Origin: an uncultured Desulfobulbaceae bacterium
Lineage (GTDB): Bacteria > Desulfobacterota > Desulfobulbia > Desulfobulbales > Desulfobulbaceae
DNA length: 19,422 bases
Direction of reading: 5' to 3'
Assembly (NCBI GenBank): GCA_945787305.1
Contig: CALZIH010000033.1
Location: forward strand, 1-19,422
Both the position numbers and the translations under genes were made by a program. Each line of letters starts with the position of its first letter. Position 1 is the first letter of the stretch. The notes under the pieces are model-generated. The model did no database searches. It was not told where the DNA came from and saw only the letters and a program-made list of their open reading frames with translations. This document shows positions 6,908-14,278 of this stretch, one piece after another.

Positions 6908-8221
6908 ATGGCAAATCCCATTGCGAAGAAAGAAATACTTAAGATTGTGTTGCCGCCTATTCTGGCCGTGTCTCTTTTTGTCTTTACGCTCTTTGGTCTT
7001 ATTCTGCCCAATTATAAAACAGACCTCATGGACCAGCAAAAAAGGATGCTCACTGAAATGACCCACGTGGCTTGGCAGATGATCGCTGTTGCTGAAGAAC
7101 AGGAGAGAACCGGTTCTGTTGCCTGCGAAACAGCCCAGGACATGGTCCTTGAACATTTACGGGGTATGCGTTACGGCAAGGATGGTTTGGATTACTTCTG
7201 GGTGAATGATATGCGACCCTATATGCTGATGCATCCATACCGGACAGACCTGGAGGGCACGGATGTTTCCGGTTTTCGTGACCCTCAGGGAAAAGCGATT
7301 TTTAAGGAGATTGTCGAGATTGCCGAAAAATCGGGCAAAGGCTTCTCAACCTATATGTGGCAGTGGAAAGATGACCCGACCCGCATGGAGCAGAAACTAT
7401 CATATATAGAATATTTTGCCCCCTGGGGGTGGGTTGTCGGCACCGGTATCTATCTTGATGAAGTCAACCGGCATATTGCCGATTTGAGTCGAAAGCTGGT
7501 TATGATTTCAAGCTTTATCATTTTCATCGTCTCCGTGTTGACATATCGTACGACTGTGCGGGCGTTGCAAACCGCAAAGAGCCAAATGCAAGCGGAAGGT
7601 GAACTAAAAAAACACCAGCGATATCTTGAGCAACTCGTTGCAGATCGGACCGCTGATTTAACCTTATCCAATAAAAAGCTACAAGATGAAGTGTGCGAGA
7701 GAAAAAAGCTGGAAGAAAACCTGTATCAGGTTGCAATTACCGATGAACTAACCGGCCTGTATAATCGGAGAGGCTTTTTTGAGCTTGCCGAGAAACAGCT
7801 GCAACTGACCGATCGGCAAAAGAATAACTTATGCCTTTTGTTTATGGATCTCAATGACCTGAAAGAGATCAACGATCAATTCGGCCACGAAACCGGTGAT
7901 TATGCTCTTGTGGAGACTGCCGAGATATTAAAAAAGTTTTTTAGGAAAGCTGATATTCTCAGTCGTCTCGGAGGCGACGAGTTTGCGGTTCTCATGGTCG
8001 GCAAAGAAGGTGAGGTTGATGAACATGCCATAATCTCAAGATTTCAAGAACATCTTGAACATATAAATTCTCAAGCGGATAGGGCGTATGAGCTATGGAT
8101 CAGCATAGGCGCTGTTCGTTATGCTTATGATGCGCCTTGCTCGGTAGAGGATCTTCTCGCACAGGCCGATGCCTTGATGTATGAGCAAAAGAGGAAGCAG
8201 AAATCAGAACACCCTAAGTAA
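6908..8221 (+). CDS. Membrane diguanylate cyclase with periplasmic Cache sensor (GGDEF)
   Basis: This 437-residue protein is predicted to make cyclic di-GMP from two GTP. A first membrane helix (about 10-34) is followed by a periplasmic single-Cache (SMP_2-type) domain, with DYFWVND and MLMHPY motifs and WGWVVGTGIY at 173-182. A second helix spans about 197-214. A coiled region (about 220-270) leads to the GGDEF domain, starting at DELTGLYNRRGF. The catalytic GGDEF motif is intact at 355-359, and an RxxD inhibitory site (RKAD, 346-349) lies exactly five residues before it, so product feedback inhibition is expected. No EAL domain is present. The start ATG 6908 has AAGG seven bases upstream. 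It stands alone, divergent from the mrp operon and convergent with pckA. Related Cache domains often bind small organic acids, but the ligand here is unknown. Confidence 0.93.
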   Translation: MANPIAKKEILKIVLPPILAVSLFVFTLFGLILPNYKTDLMDQQKRMLTEMTHVAWQMIAVAEEQERTGSVACETAQDMVLEHLRGMRYGKDGLDYFWVNDMRPYMLMHPYRTDLEGTDVSGFRDPQGKAIFKEIVEIAEKSGKGFSTYMWQWKDDPTRMEQKLSYIEYFAPWGWVVGTGIYLDEVNRHIADLSRKLVMISSFIIFIVSVLTYRTTVRALQTAKSQMQAEGELKKHQRYLEQLVADRTADLTLSNKKLQDEVCERKKLEENLYQVAITDELTGLYNRRGFFELAEKQLQLTDRQKNNLCLLFMDLNDLKEINDQFGHETGDYALVETAEILKKFFRKADILSRLGGDEFAVLMVGKEGEVDEHAIISRFQEHLEHINSQADRAYELWISIGAVRYAYDAPCSVEDLLAQADALMYEQKRKQKSEHPK

Positions 8222-8280
8222 AGGTTACCCCAAAAAAAGTGTCTGTGGTGAGTTTTCCCCAATGGGGCAAATTTCTCAGG

Positions 8281-8318
8281 CCCTATCCTGGATGTTTAAG
8301 CTTGCACCCAGGACAGGG
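8281..8318. repeat. Imperfect inverted repeat between convergent genes
   Basis: CCCTATCCTGG (8281-8291) and CCAGGACAGGG (8308-8318) pair with one mismatch around a 16-base loop. The hairpin lies between the 3' ends of the diguanylate cyclase and pckA genes. No T run follows on either strand, so it is not a classical intrinsic terminator, though it could help stop or stabilise both transcripts. Confidence 0.4.
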
Positions 8319-8397
8319 AGAGCAAAGAGATGGAATTCGTAATGCCTGCGGTGATGAGGCCGAATTGAACCTTTTCTCGCCGGGCCATCAGCAGCAG

Positions 8398-10002
8398 TTA
8401 GAGTGCAGGTCCTGCATTACGGATAGCGGCGTCGGTTTGATCGGCAAATTGAGCAAAGTTTGCGGCAAACATGTCGGCTAGCTTTTTGGCCTGGGTGTCA
8501 TACTCATCAACGTTTGACCAGGTCTTGCGTGGGTTGAGTATTTCACTGGGTACCCCGGGACATTCCTTGGGGATGTTGAGTCCAAAGAAAGGCTCTTGTT
8601 CTGTTGCCACATCATTGAGTTTACCGTCTAAAGCGGCATTGACTATGGCCCTGGTGTGGGCCAGTGAAATGCGCGCCCCCACCCCGTACGGTCCACCGCT
8701 CCAGCCTGTATTGATCAGCCAGACCTGTGAACTGTGAAGGTCGAGCTTGTGCCCTAAGAGCTCGGCATAGCGCATGGGGTGCATGGGCATGAAAGGTGCC
8801 CCATAACAGGCGCTGAATACCGGAGAGGGTTCGTCCACTCCCCTTTCGGTACCGGCCACTCTTGCCGTATAGCCGGAAATAAAATGGTACATGGCCTGCT
8901 CTTTTGAGAGTTTTGCCACGGGCGGCAGGACGCCGAAGGCGTCGGCGGAAAGAAAAATGACGGTCTTTGGATGGCCGCCGATGCCGTCCCTGCTGGCGTT
9001 GGGGATAGCAGAGATGTGGTAGGAAGCCCTAGTGTTTTCCGTGAAGGTGTCGTCATCAAGGTCGACCATACGGGTTCGGGAATCCAGAGCGACGTTCTCA
9101 AGGATAGTGCCGAAGCGCCGGGTGGTGGAATAAATTTCCGGTTCCGCCTCAGGCGATAATCGGATGAGTTTTGCATAACACCCGCCTTCGAAATTAAATA
9201 CGCCCCTATCACTCCAGCCGTGTTCGTCGTCTCCGATTAGTATGCGGCTGGCGTCTGCAGACAGCGTGGTTTTGCCGGTGCCGCTGAGTCCGAAAAAGAG
9301 TGCTGTATTGTTGTCCCGGTCGATATTGGCAGAACAGTGCATGGGCAATACGCCTTTTTGCGGCATCAGGAAGTTCATTACCGTAAAAATCGATTTTTTT
9401 GTCTCTCCGGCATAACTGGTTCCGCCGATAAGAACCAGTTTTTTCTTGAAATTGATGATGATGAAGGTTTCCGAGTTGGTGCCATCCATGCTTGGTGTGG
9501 CGTGAAAGCGGGGGGCATTGATGACGGTGAATTGAGGCACATGGTTTTGTAACTCTTCCGGGGTGGCCTGGATGAACATGTTGCGGGCAAAGAGGCTGTG
9601 CCATCCGTACTGGGTGATAATTCTCACCGGCAGTCGATACTCGGGGTCGGCCCCGGCAAAACAGTCCTGCACGTAGATGTCCTGGGTCTCCAGGTGCTGG
9701 GTCATGCTTGTATGTAACCGGTCAAACTGTTCTTCTGAAATGGGCGGGTTTACGTCACCCCACCAGATATGATCTTCGGTAGTGGATTCACGTACCACGA
9801 ATTTGTCATTTGCCGAACGGCCTGTATGGTGCCCGGTACGGACGACGATGGGACCAAGATGTGAGAGCCGGCCTTCAGCACGGGGCAGGATTTTTTCATA
9901 CAATCGGGCGGTTGGCAGCGACCAGAAGACATCGTTTGGATTGCGGATGCCATGATTTTCCAGGCCATATCTGCTGTGGGTACGGCAGTGCTTGTCGTGC
10001 AT
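8398..10002 (-). CDS. pckA: Phosphoenolpyruvate carboxykinase (ATP)
   Basis: This enzyme converts oxaloacetate plus ATP to phosphoenolpyruvate, CO2 and ADP, the entry step of gluconeogenesis from C4 acids; it can also run in reverse. The 534-residue length is normal. Visible landmarks are RTGHHTGRSANDKF (55-68, substrate arginine), GTSYAGETKKS (194-204), MHCSAN (221-226, metal-ligand histidine), the P-loop GLSGTGKTT (238-246), DDEHGW (258-263, metal aspartate) and a C-terminal adenine-binding region with NTGWSGG. The ATG at 10002 has GGGGGT a few bases upstream. It follows sodN on the same strand after 134 bases that contain a strong hairpin, so co-transcription is uncertain. All catalytic motifs are intact. 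Confidence 0.96.
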   Translation of the reverse strand: MHDKHCRTHSRYGLENHGIRNPNDVFWSLPTARLYEKILPRAEGRLSHLGPIVVRTGHHTGRSANDKFVVRESTTEDHIWWGDVNPPISEEQFDRLHTSMTQHLETQDIYVQDCFAGADPEYRLPVRIITQYGWHSLFARNMFIQATPEELQNHVPQFTVINAPRFHATPSMDGTNSETFIIINFKKKLVLIGGTSYAGETKKSIFTVMNFLMPQKGVLPMHCSANIDRDNNTALFFGLSGTGKTTLSADASRILIGDDEHGWSDRGVFNFEGGCYAKLIRLSPEAEPEIYSTTRRFGTILENVALDSRTRMVDLDDDTFTENTRASYHISAIPNASRDGIGGHPKTVIFLSADAFGVLPPVAKLSKEQAMYHFISGYTARVAGTERGVDEPSPVFSACYGAPFMPMHPMRYAELLGHKLDLHSSQVWLINTGWSGGPYGVGARISLAHTRAIVNAALDGKLNDVATEQEPFFGLNIPKECPGVPSEILNPRKTWSNVDEYDTQAKKLADMFAANFAQFADQTDAAIRNAGPAL

Positions 10003-10027
10003 GGTTACCCCCGTGGTTCAGGTGGGC

Positions 10028-10060
10028 CCGGATAGCACCCCGTAATGGGTTGCTATCCGG
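10028..10060 (-). other. Strong hairpin in the sodN-pckA interval
   Basis: CCGGATAGCA (10028-10037) and TGCTATCCGG (10051-10060) form a perfect ten-base stem, which can be extended inside by ACCC/GGGT pairing. It lies 26-58 bases upstream of the pckA start and downstream of sodN. No U tract follows on either strand. It may end or protect the sodN transcript, or form structure in the pckA leader. Confidence 0.5.
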
Positions 10061-10136
10061 CCTGGTGCAGTGAAAGCGAAAAAGAATTATGAACAAGATG
10101 CCAAAAATCTAAAGGCAGAAAGCATCTGGAGAATTG

Positions 10137-10580
10137 TTATTTTCCAGCAAAATAGAGCGCTTGAAACGCCTTGATTGCTGTGCGCAGTTTTTCTACGTTC
10201 TCAAGATCGGTGGTCTGCTTGCATTTCATGGTATAGATCAGCATCTGGTGGAGCTGGCCGAGCTTTTTATCATAATCCTTGGCATCGAATTTAATGCGTT
10301 GGGTCATGAAATATTGGCTGACTATTTCCTGTAACTGGTTGGCATGGTCTTCCTTGTTCATGACCCAGCGGACGGTTTGGTTGGCATGTTGGGCGTCTTT
10401 TTGCAAGTCATTGATCTGGTTCATTGACTTTTCAATGGTGGTGGCATGCTCAAGCAGCTGATCAATCCGCGCTTGGTCGTCATAAATTCCGCAAGGGATC
10501 TCACAATGAGCAACCGCCTGATTGGCAACAAACAGTAGAGCGGCAACAGCGATCAGAAGTTGAACGAGTCTTTTTTTCAT
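10137..10580 (-). CDS. sodN: Nickel superoxide dismutase with Sec signal peptide
   Basis: This enzyme dismutates superoxide to oxygen and hydrogen peroxide at a nickel centre. Residues 1-24 are a classical signal peptide: basic MKKR, a hydrophobic core, then QAVA. Cleavage after A24 would leave HCEIPCGIY as the N-terminus. This is the nickel hook HCxxPCGxY, in which His1, Cys2 and Cys6 bind the metal. The mature chain of about 123 residues is close to the roughly 117 of Streptomyces NiSOD, and is helical with a matching central segment (NKEDHANQLQEIVSQYF). The ATG at 10580 has GGAGAGG just upstream; longer readings from 10781 add only leader sequence. Known NiSODs have a short propeptide removed by a dedicated peptidase, so a signal peptide suggests periplasmic location and maturation by signal peptidase. 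A Fur-like site covers its promoter. Confidence 0.92.
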   Translation of the reverse strand: MKKRLVQLLIAVAALLFVANQAVAHCEIPCGIYDDQARIDQLLEHATTIEKSMNQINDLQKDAQHANQTVRWVMNKEDHANQLQEIVSQYFMTQRIKFDAKDYDKKLGQLHQMLIYTMKCKQTTDLENVEKLRTAIKAFQALYFAGK

Positions 10581-10635
10581 TTTTCCTCTCCTTGTACAAT
10601 TGGTTGATTGATACATGCACTGGTTTTCTGTTTGC

Positions 10636-10666
10636 AAATGATAATGAATGTTAGAATCATTTTCAA
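10636..10666 (-). promoter_or_regulatory. sodN promoter with overlapping Fur-family-like palindrome
   Basis: On the minus strand TTGAAA (10661-10666) and TATCAT (10638-10643) are separated by exactly 17 bases, a good sigma-70 promoter 58 bases upstream of the sodN start codon. The palindrome AAATGAT-N13-ATCATTT (10636-10642 and 10656-10662) covers both boxes, and the stretch reads ATTCATTATCATTT, close to Fur-box hexamers. A repressor bound here would block polymerase. Whether it is Fur, PerR, a nickel-sensing Nur type or another regulator cannot be told. Confidence 0.6.
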
Positions 10667-10784
10667 GCCTTAATTTAATGAAAAGTAAACTGATTGTATT
10701 TGCTGTCTGATTTCGCCCAAGTGAATGTATGATCGATGCTACCGTTTGAGTTGCAAATTTCTCTTGTTTAAGTGTATTCATGTG

Positions 10785-10885
10785 TAATAATAAGCCTCGC
10801 CACCGACGGCGGAAAGGTCATAAATCACTTTATTTCCGTACAGTGCAAATGTCGTTTTCGACTTTTTACGAGTTCATCATAGTTG
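10785..10885 (-). repeat. Dispersed palindromic element, copy B (MITE/REP-like)
   Basis: The right end CTTTTTACGA is at 10862-10871, and CCACCGACGG (10801-10810) is the complement of the core. The left end is degraded (around 10785-10796, TAATAATAAG). CTTTTTACGAGTTCATCAT continues past the end as in copy C (reverse complement). It ends about 50 bases before the downstream RNase gene and may influence its transcript start. Confidence 0.7.
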
Positions 10886-10935
10886 AAATTCGCCTCTTTT
10901 TGTGCTTTCACCTATATCTATAACAAGGAGATTGA

Positions 10936-12345
10936 ATGAAGCTTACCTTCCACGGCGCAGCCAGAACTGTCACAGGCTCCCAGCACCTCATTGAAGCCAA
11001 TGGTAAAAAAATTCTGCTCGATTGCGGCCTTTTTCAAGGTAAACGCAAAGAGTCTTTTGAATTGAACCGCCAGGGTTTTTGTGCCGGCGGTGATATCGAC
11101 TGCCTTGTCCTGTCCCATGCCCACATCGATCATTCCGGTAATATTCCCTGCCTGGTGAAAAACGGTTATCGTGGTGACATTTATACAACTTCTGCTACCC
11201 GAGATCTCTGTGCCGTCATGCTTATGGACAGCGCCCACATCCAGGAAAAGGATGTCGAGTACGTCAACCGCAAGCGAGCCAAGAAGGGGCAGGCCGAGTT
11301 TGAGCCCCTGTATGCTAAAAAAGACGTGGTCACCGCCATGGAGCAATTTGTCGGCCTCAGCTATAACCGGCGTCACGCCATCTTGCCCGGAATCCATCTC
11401 ACTCTTGTCGATGCCGGCCATATGCTCGGCAGCGCCCATGTCATTCTTGATATTGATGATCAGGATACCGGGCAGCAGGTGAGGGTGGTGTTCAGTGGCG
11501 ATATCGGTCGTCCGGATATACCGATTATCCGTGATCCTGTTCCGATCGTTGACGGTGCCGATATCCTCATCATGGAAAGTACCTATGGCAACCGGTTGCA
11601 TTCCCCCTATCCCGAATCCGAGGCAGAACTGGAACGTATCATCAACGAGACATACCGGCGCGGCGGTTCGCTGCTCATTCCGGCCTTTGCGGTGGGGCGT
11701 ACTCAGCAGCTCGTCTATGCACTTCATAAACTCGCTAATCGCGGAGCCATCCCTGATTTGCCCATATTCGTGGACAGTCCACTTGCTACCCGTGCCACCG
11801 ATATTTTCCGGTTGCATCCTGAGACCTATGATGACGAGATCCGAAATTTCCTCCTCCAGGATGAGGATAACAATCCCTTTGGCTTTGGTCAGCTGCAATA
11901 TACGCAGTCGGTAAAACAATCTCAGGCCCTGAATACTCTTCGCCAGTCGGCGGTCATCATTTCCGCCAGCGGAATGCTGCAAGGCGGCCGTATTTTGCAC
12001 CATCTGCGCAATCGCATCGAAGACCCTACAAATACCATTCTCATTACCGGCTGGCAGGCACCGTATACTTTGGGTCGCCGTCTGGTGGAAAACGAAAGTA
12101 CCGTTCGGATTTTTGGTGATGAATTTCAGGTACGGGCACGGGTGGAGGTGCTTACCGGTTTCTCAGGCCATGCCGATCGTGATGGCCTCGTCGACTTCGT
12201 CGGCAAGATGACCAAAAAGCCATCCAAAACCTTTATTGTCCACGGTGAGGAGGAGGCAGCCAATGCCCTGGCCGGACACTTGAACGCTGCGTTCGGGTTG
12301 GAGAATGTGTCAATTCCAGAGCCGCACCAAAGCTTTGTTGTCTGA
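10936..12345 (+). CDS. Metallo-beta-lactamase/beta-CASP family RNase (CPSF73-like)
   Basis: This is a 469-residue zinc-dependent hydrolase of the beta-CASP group that processes RNA. The N-terminal metallo-beta-lactamase domain shows D29 (LLDCG), the motif HAHIDH (61-66), H162 (GHMLGSAH) and D189 (SGDIG). The beta-CASP insertion (about 210-375) includes PAFAVGRTQ (249-257) and SASGMLQGGR (343-352). The C-terminal RMMBL part returns to complete the site with FSGHADRDGL (409-418) and VHGEEE (435-440). All expected metal ligands are present. The ATG at 10936 follows AAGGAG by five bases. Bacterial relatives such as TTHA0252 are endo/exoribonucleases, so a role in mRNA decay or processing is likely, but the substrate is unknown. 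It is transcribed alone and ends ahead of a strong terminator. Confidence 0.93.
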   Translation: MKLTFHGAARTVTGSQHLIEANGKKILLDCGLFQGKRKESFELNRQGFCAGGDIDCLVLSHAHIDHSGNIPCLVKNGYRGDIYTTSATRDLCAVMLMDSAHIQEKDVEYVNRKRAKKGQAEFEPLYAKKDVVTAMEQFVGLSYNRRHAILPGIHLTLVDAGHMLGSAHVILDIDDQDTGQQVRVVFSGDIGRPDIPIIRDPVPIVDGADILIMESTYGNRLHSPYPESEAELERIINETYRRGGSLLIPAFAVGRTQQLVYALHKLANRGAIPDLPIFVDSPLATRATDIFRLHPETYDDEIRNFLLQDEDNNPFGFGQLQYTQSVKQSQALNTLRQSAVIISASGMLQGGRILHHLRNRIEDPTNTILITGWQAPYTLGRRLVENESTVRIFGDEFQVRARVEVLTGFSGHADRDGLVDFVGKMTKKPSKTFIVHGEEEAANALAGHLNAAFGLENVSIPEPHQSFVV

Positions 12346-12480
12346 TTCATTCCTTGTTACTGAAGAGACGTGTATTCCAAGAACGTTGTGTAGTCAGGCT
12401 CTGCGTGAACGGTCGCGGTGCAAAGATGAACATCCTGAGGCAAGTGTGCTGAAGAAAGAATGGGCGGACAGTTGAAATAC

Positions 12481-12516
12481 AAAAGGCTTGCAAATTGTTG
12501 AAATTTGCAAGCCTTT
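12481..12516. terminator. Bidirectional intrinsic terminator
   Basis: AAAGGCTTGCAAATT (12482-12496) and its exact reverse complement (12502-12516) form a 15-base stem with a five-base loop. T-rich sequence follows on the minus strand (CCTTTTGTATTTC) and, more weakly, on the plus strand (CCTTTATTAT). It would end the tRNA transcript nine bases past its CCA and also stop the convergent RNase transcript. Confidence 0.85.
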
Positions 12517-12524
12517 ATTATCTC

Positions 12525-12610
12525 TGGTGCCTCGGGGGAGAGTCGAACTCCCACAGGCTTAGCCTACATGACCCTGAACCATGCGCGTCTACCAATTCCG
12601 CCACCGAGGC
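12525..12610 (-). tRNA. tRNA-Leu (anticodon CAG)
   Basis: The minus strand reads a full class II tRNA of 86 bases with encoded CCA (12525-12527). The acceptor stem is GCCTCGG pairing with CCGAGGC. The D arm TGGCGGAATTGGTAGACGCG is typical for tRNA-Leu. The anticodon stem CATGG/TCATG closes the loop TTCAGGG, giving anticodon CAG, which reads CUG codons. A long variable arm (GTAGGCTAAGCCT) and a T arm (GGGAG TTCGACT CTCCC) follow. It is a single gene, with its own promoter upstream and an intrinsic terminator directly after. Confidence 0.96.
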
Positions 12611-12695
12611 AGGCACCATTTGTGCGAAGAAGCAACGCTGTAGACCTCGAATCCAGCGAGTCTGCCAGTTCATCACTTCGACATGAACGTGGGAG

Positions 12696-12724
12696 AATAT
12701 GCTAGGCAAACGGTCTTTTGTCAA
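12696..12724 (-). promoter_or_regulatory. Promoter of tRNA-Leu
   Basis: On the minus strand a consensus TTGACA (12719-12724) is followed by 17 bases and CATATT (12696-12701). Transcription would start about 80 bases before the mature tRNA 5' end. No competing gene is supported in between. Confidence 0.65.
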
Positions 12725-13087
12725 GTATTTCTTTGGTGCCATACGGAAAAAACCTCCCGAGGGCGTTTTGCGGGCAGTATGGGCAGGAAAACGTTGTCTG
12801 AAGTTGTGTTCCATTTCATGAACTGTTTGCGAGTTTTGTTCAGGTAGGGTACATATCCCGCTTTAGGCCATCTTGAGAATTTGTGTTTCAACCAGTGGGA
12901 CGGCTTGACCGTTCGACGTTGGGACGGCTTGACCGGTTGTCAGTAGCCTCTTCATCCGTTTCGAGGCAAGTATCCTCGACTGTCTGGTTGGTGGGAGATT
13001 CCTGCTACTGTATGGCCTATAAAAACGCTGGCCGGTAAACGGATTGGTGTCCATCTGTGAAGGCAATGTAAGCAGTATCGGAAAACT
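12725..13087. other. Intergenic region upstream of ribF
   Basis: No supported gene lies in these 363 bases. A direct repeat of 16 bases (TGGGACGGCTTGACCG) occurs at 12896-12911 and 12920-12935, a 24-base period. A minus-strand frame of about 60 codons (from ATG 13054) crosses it but lacks a clear ribosome site and any recognisable family. No FMN riboswitch signature was seen before ribF. Confidence 0.5.
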
Positions 13088-14059
13088 ATGCAACTATACA
13101 CCGATTTACAACAGATTCAACGACCGTTTTCAAAGGCCTTTGTGACCATTGGCAATTTCGACGGTGTACACCTTGGGCATCAGATGCTGTTTTCAGAAGT
13201 CGTGGGTAAGGCGTATCGGCACGACGGAACCAGTGTGGCGGTGACCTTTGATCCGCATCCACTCAAAATATTGCGACCGGATGGGATCAGGTTGATCTCA
13301 ACCACGGAACAAAAGATAGAGCTTATTCAATTGGCGGGTATCGATGCGCTGGTTATTCTCCCCTTCAATCGTGAATTTTCAGGAACAACGGCACGTGCTT
13401 TTGTTGATACTGTTCTTGTGAAAGCTCTTGGTGTGCGAGAACTTGTAGTCGGGTACGACTATGCGTTCGGTAAAGGGAGAGAAGGGAACATCGACTTTCT
13501 CAAGGCCCGGGGGCGGGAACTCGGTTTTCCCGTGACGGTGGTTGATGCTTATTATGAAAACGGTATGCTTGTGTCCAGTACAAAAATCAGGGAACTTGTT
13601 GCTGAAGGAAGAATGCGTGATGTCCGGAAGTTGCTCGGCCGATATTATCAAATCCGAGGAGAGGTCCAGCGTGGCAGGCAACGCGGTGGCAGAGAGGTAG
13701 GGTTTCCGACGGCAAATCTGAAAATCAGTGAAGAGGATCTCTGTCCCAAGCGAGGGGTCTATGTGACCCAGGTGGTGTATAAAGGGACTGTATACGGTGG
13801 TGTTTCCAATATCGGCTATAATCCGACATTTGGTGAAAACAGGTTGGTGGCGGAAACGCATATCTTTGATTTTAACAGTGATATATATGGCCACCCTATA
13901 AAGATTAACCTGTTGCGGTATCTTCGAGGAGAGAAAAAGTTTGCCGGTGTTGAAGAGCTGGCGGCCCAGATTAAACTGGATATTGTTACCGCAAGGCAGG
14001 TCCTTGCCGAGGCAGAGAAGGAGCCATTATTTTCCTGTGAGGAAAAGTGGTCAAAATAG
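13088..14059 (+). CDS. ribF: Bifunctional riboflavin kinase / FAD synthetase
   Basis: This enzyme phosphorylates riboflavin to FMN and adenylylates FMN to FAD. The 323-residue length is typical. The N-terminal nucleotidyltransferase shows GNFDGVHLGH (22-31, the HxGH-like site), DPHPLK (55-60), GYDYAFGKG (122-130) and SSTKIREL (163-170). The C-terminal flavokinase domain shows GREVGFPTANL (201-211), NPTF (245-248) and the glutamate in ETHIFDF (256-262). The ATG at 13088 has GGAAAA just upstream. It precedes a repeat-rich interval and then the TPR/ribE/ribBA/ribH genes, forming a loose riboflavin neighbourhood, but the 470-base gap argues for separate transcription. Confidence 0.96.
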   Translation: MQLYTDLQQIQRPFSKAFVTIGNFDGVHLGHQMLFSEVVGKAYRHDGTSVAVTFDPHPLKILRPDGIRLISTTEQKIELIQLAGIDALVILPFNREFSGTTARAFVDTVLVKALGVRELVVGYDYAFGKGREGNIDFLKARGRELGFPVTVVDAYYENGMLVSSTKIRELVAEGRMRDVRKLLGRYYQIRGEVQRGRQRGGREVGFPTANLKISEEDLCPKRGVYVTQVVYKGTVYGGVSNIGYNPTFGENRLVAETHIFDFNSDIYGHPIKINLLRYLRGEKKFAGVEELAAQIKLDIVTARQVLAEAEKEPLFSCEEKWSK

Positions 14060-14278
14060 TTGGAAATTTTTTGTAGCCCTGATGCTGTGCTTCGACTTTT
14101 GGTAGACACTACTTGCCTCTTCAGTGATTGTGTCTATAGTATAGAGTGTTTTTTTTGCGGTTTGTGTACTTGCCTCTTCAGTGATTGTGTCTATAGTATA
14201 GAGTGTTTTTTTTGCGGTTTGTGATGAAAGTATTGCCTTGAGTCGGGCATCGCTTTCAGGTTGGGAATGTCGAAACAT
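14051..14278 (-). CDS. Doubtful small ORF containing a 19-residue tandem duplication
   Basis: An open frame of 75 codons starts at ATG 14278 and ends overlapping the ribF stop region. It contains a 19-residue unit (QTAKKTLYTIDTITEEAS plus a linking residue) twice, encoded by the 57-base tandem repeat. Because 57 is a multiple of three the duplication keeps the frame. No ribosome site precedes the ATG, which lies at the edge of element copy C, and I recognise no family. It could be a small real protein, a gene remnant or chance. Confidence 0.22.
   Translation of the reverse strand: MFRHSQPESDARLKAILSSQTAKKTLYTIDTITEEASTQTAKKTLYTIDTITEEASSVYQKSKHSIRATKNFQLF
14111..14224. repeat. 57-bp tandem repeat, two copies
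   Basis: Unit 1 (14111-14167) and unit 2 (14168-14224) differ only in their last base. Each starts ACTTGCCTCTTCAGTG and contains an eight-T run followed by GCGGTTTGTG. Near identity implies a recent duplication. The unit has no spacer-repeat structure, so it is not a CRISPR. Confidence 0.95.

Larger units (their letters stand above)
10581..10935. other. Divergent intergenic region between sodN and the beta-CASP RNase gene
   Basis: These 355 bases hold the sodN promoter and palindrome (10636-10666), an A/T-rich spacer without an obvious gene, element copy B (10785-10885) and the ribosome site AAGGAG (10925-10930) of the RNase gene. No additional gene is supported. Confidence 0.6.

Noticed and set aside
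8239..8481. Plus-strand frame between the cyclase and pckA
   Set aside because: It runs into the antisense of the pckA 3' end, has no ribosome site and contains the inverted repeat; more likely non-coding.
10918..12003. Long minus-strand open frame (about 360 codons) opposite the beta-CASP RNase
   Set aside because: It lies entirely antisense to a gene with all expected catalytic motifs, and its product has no recognisable domains.
12518..12814. Protein-like frames over the tRNA region
   Set aside because: The tRNA-Leu cloverleaf, promoter and terminator explain the sequence fully.
12863..13054. Small minus-strand ORF upstream of ribF
   Set aside because: No ribosome site, no family resemblance, and its internal repetition only reflects the 24-base direct repeat in DNA.
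14111..14224. CRISPR-like array
   Set aside because: Only two directly adjoining identical 57-base units without spacers and no cas genes nearby; it is a plain tandem duplication.
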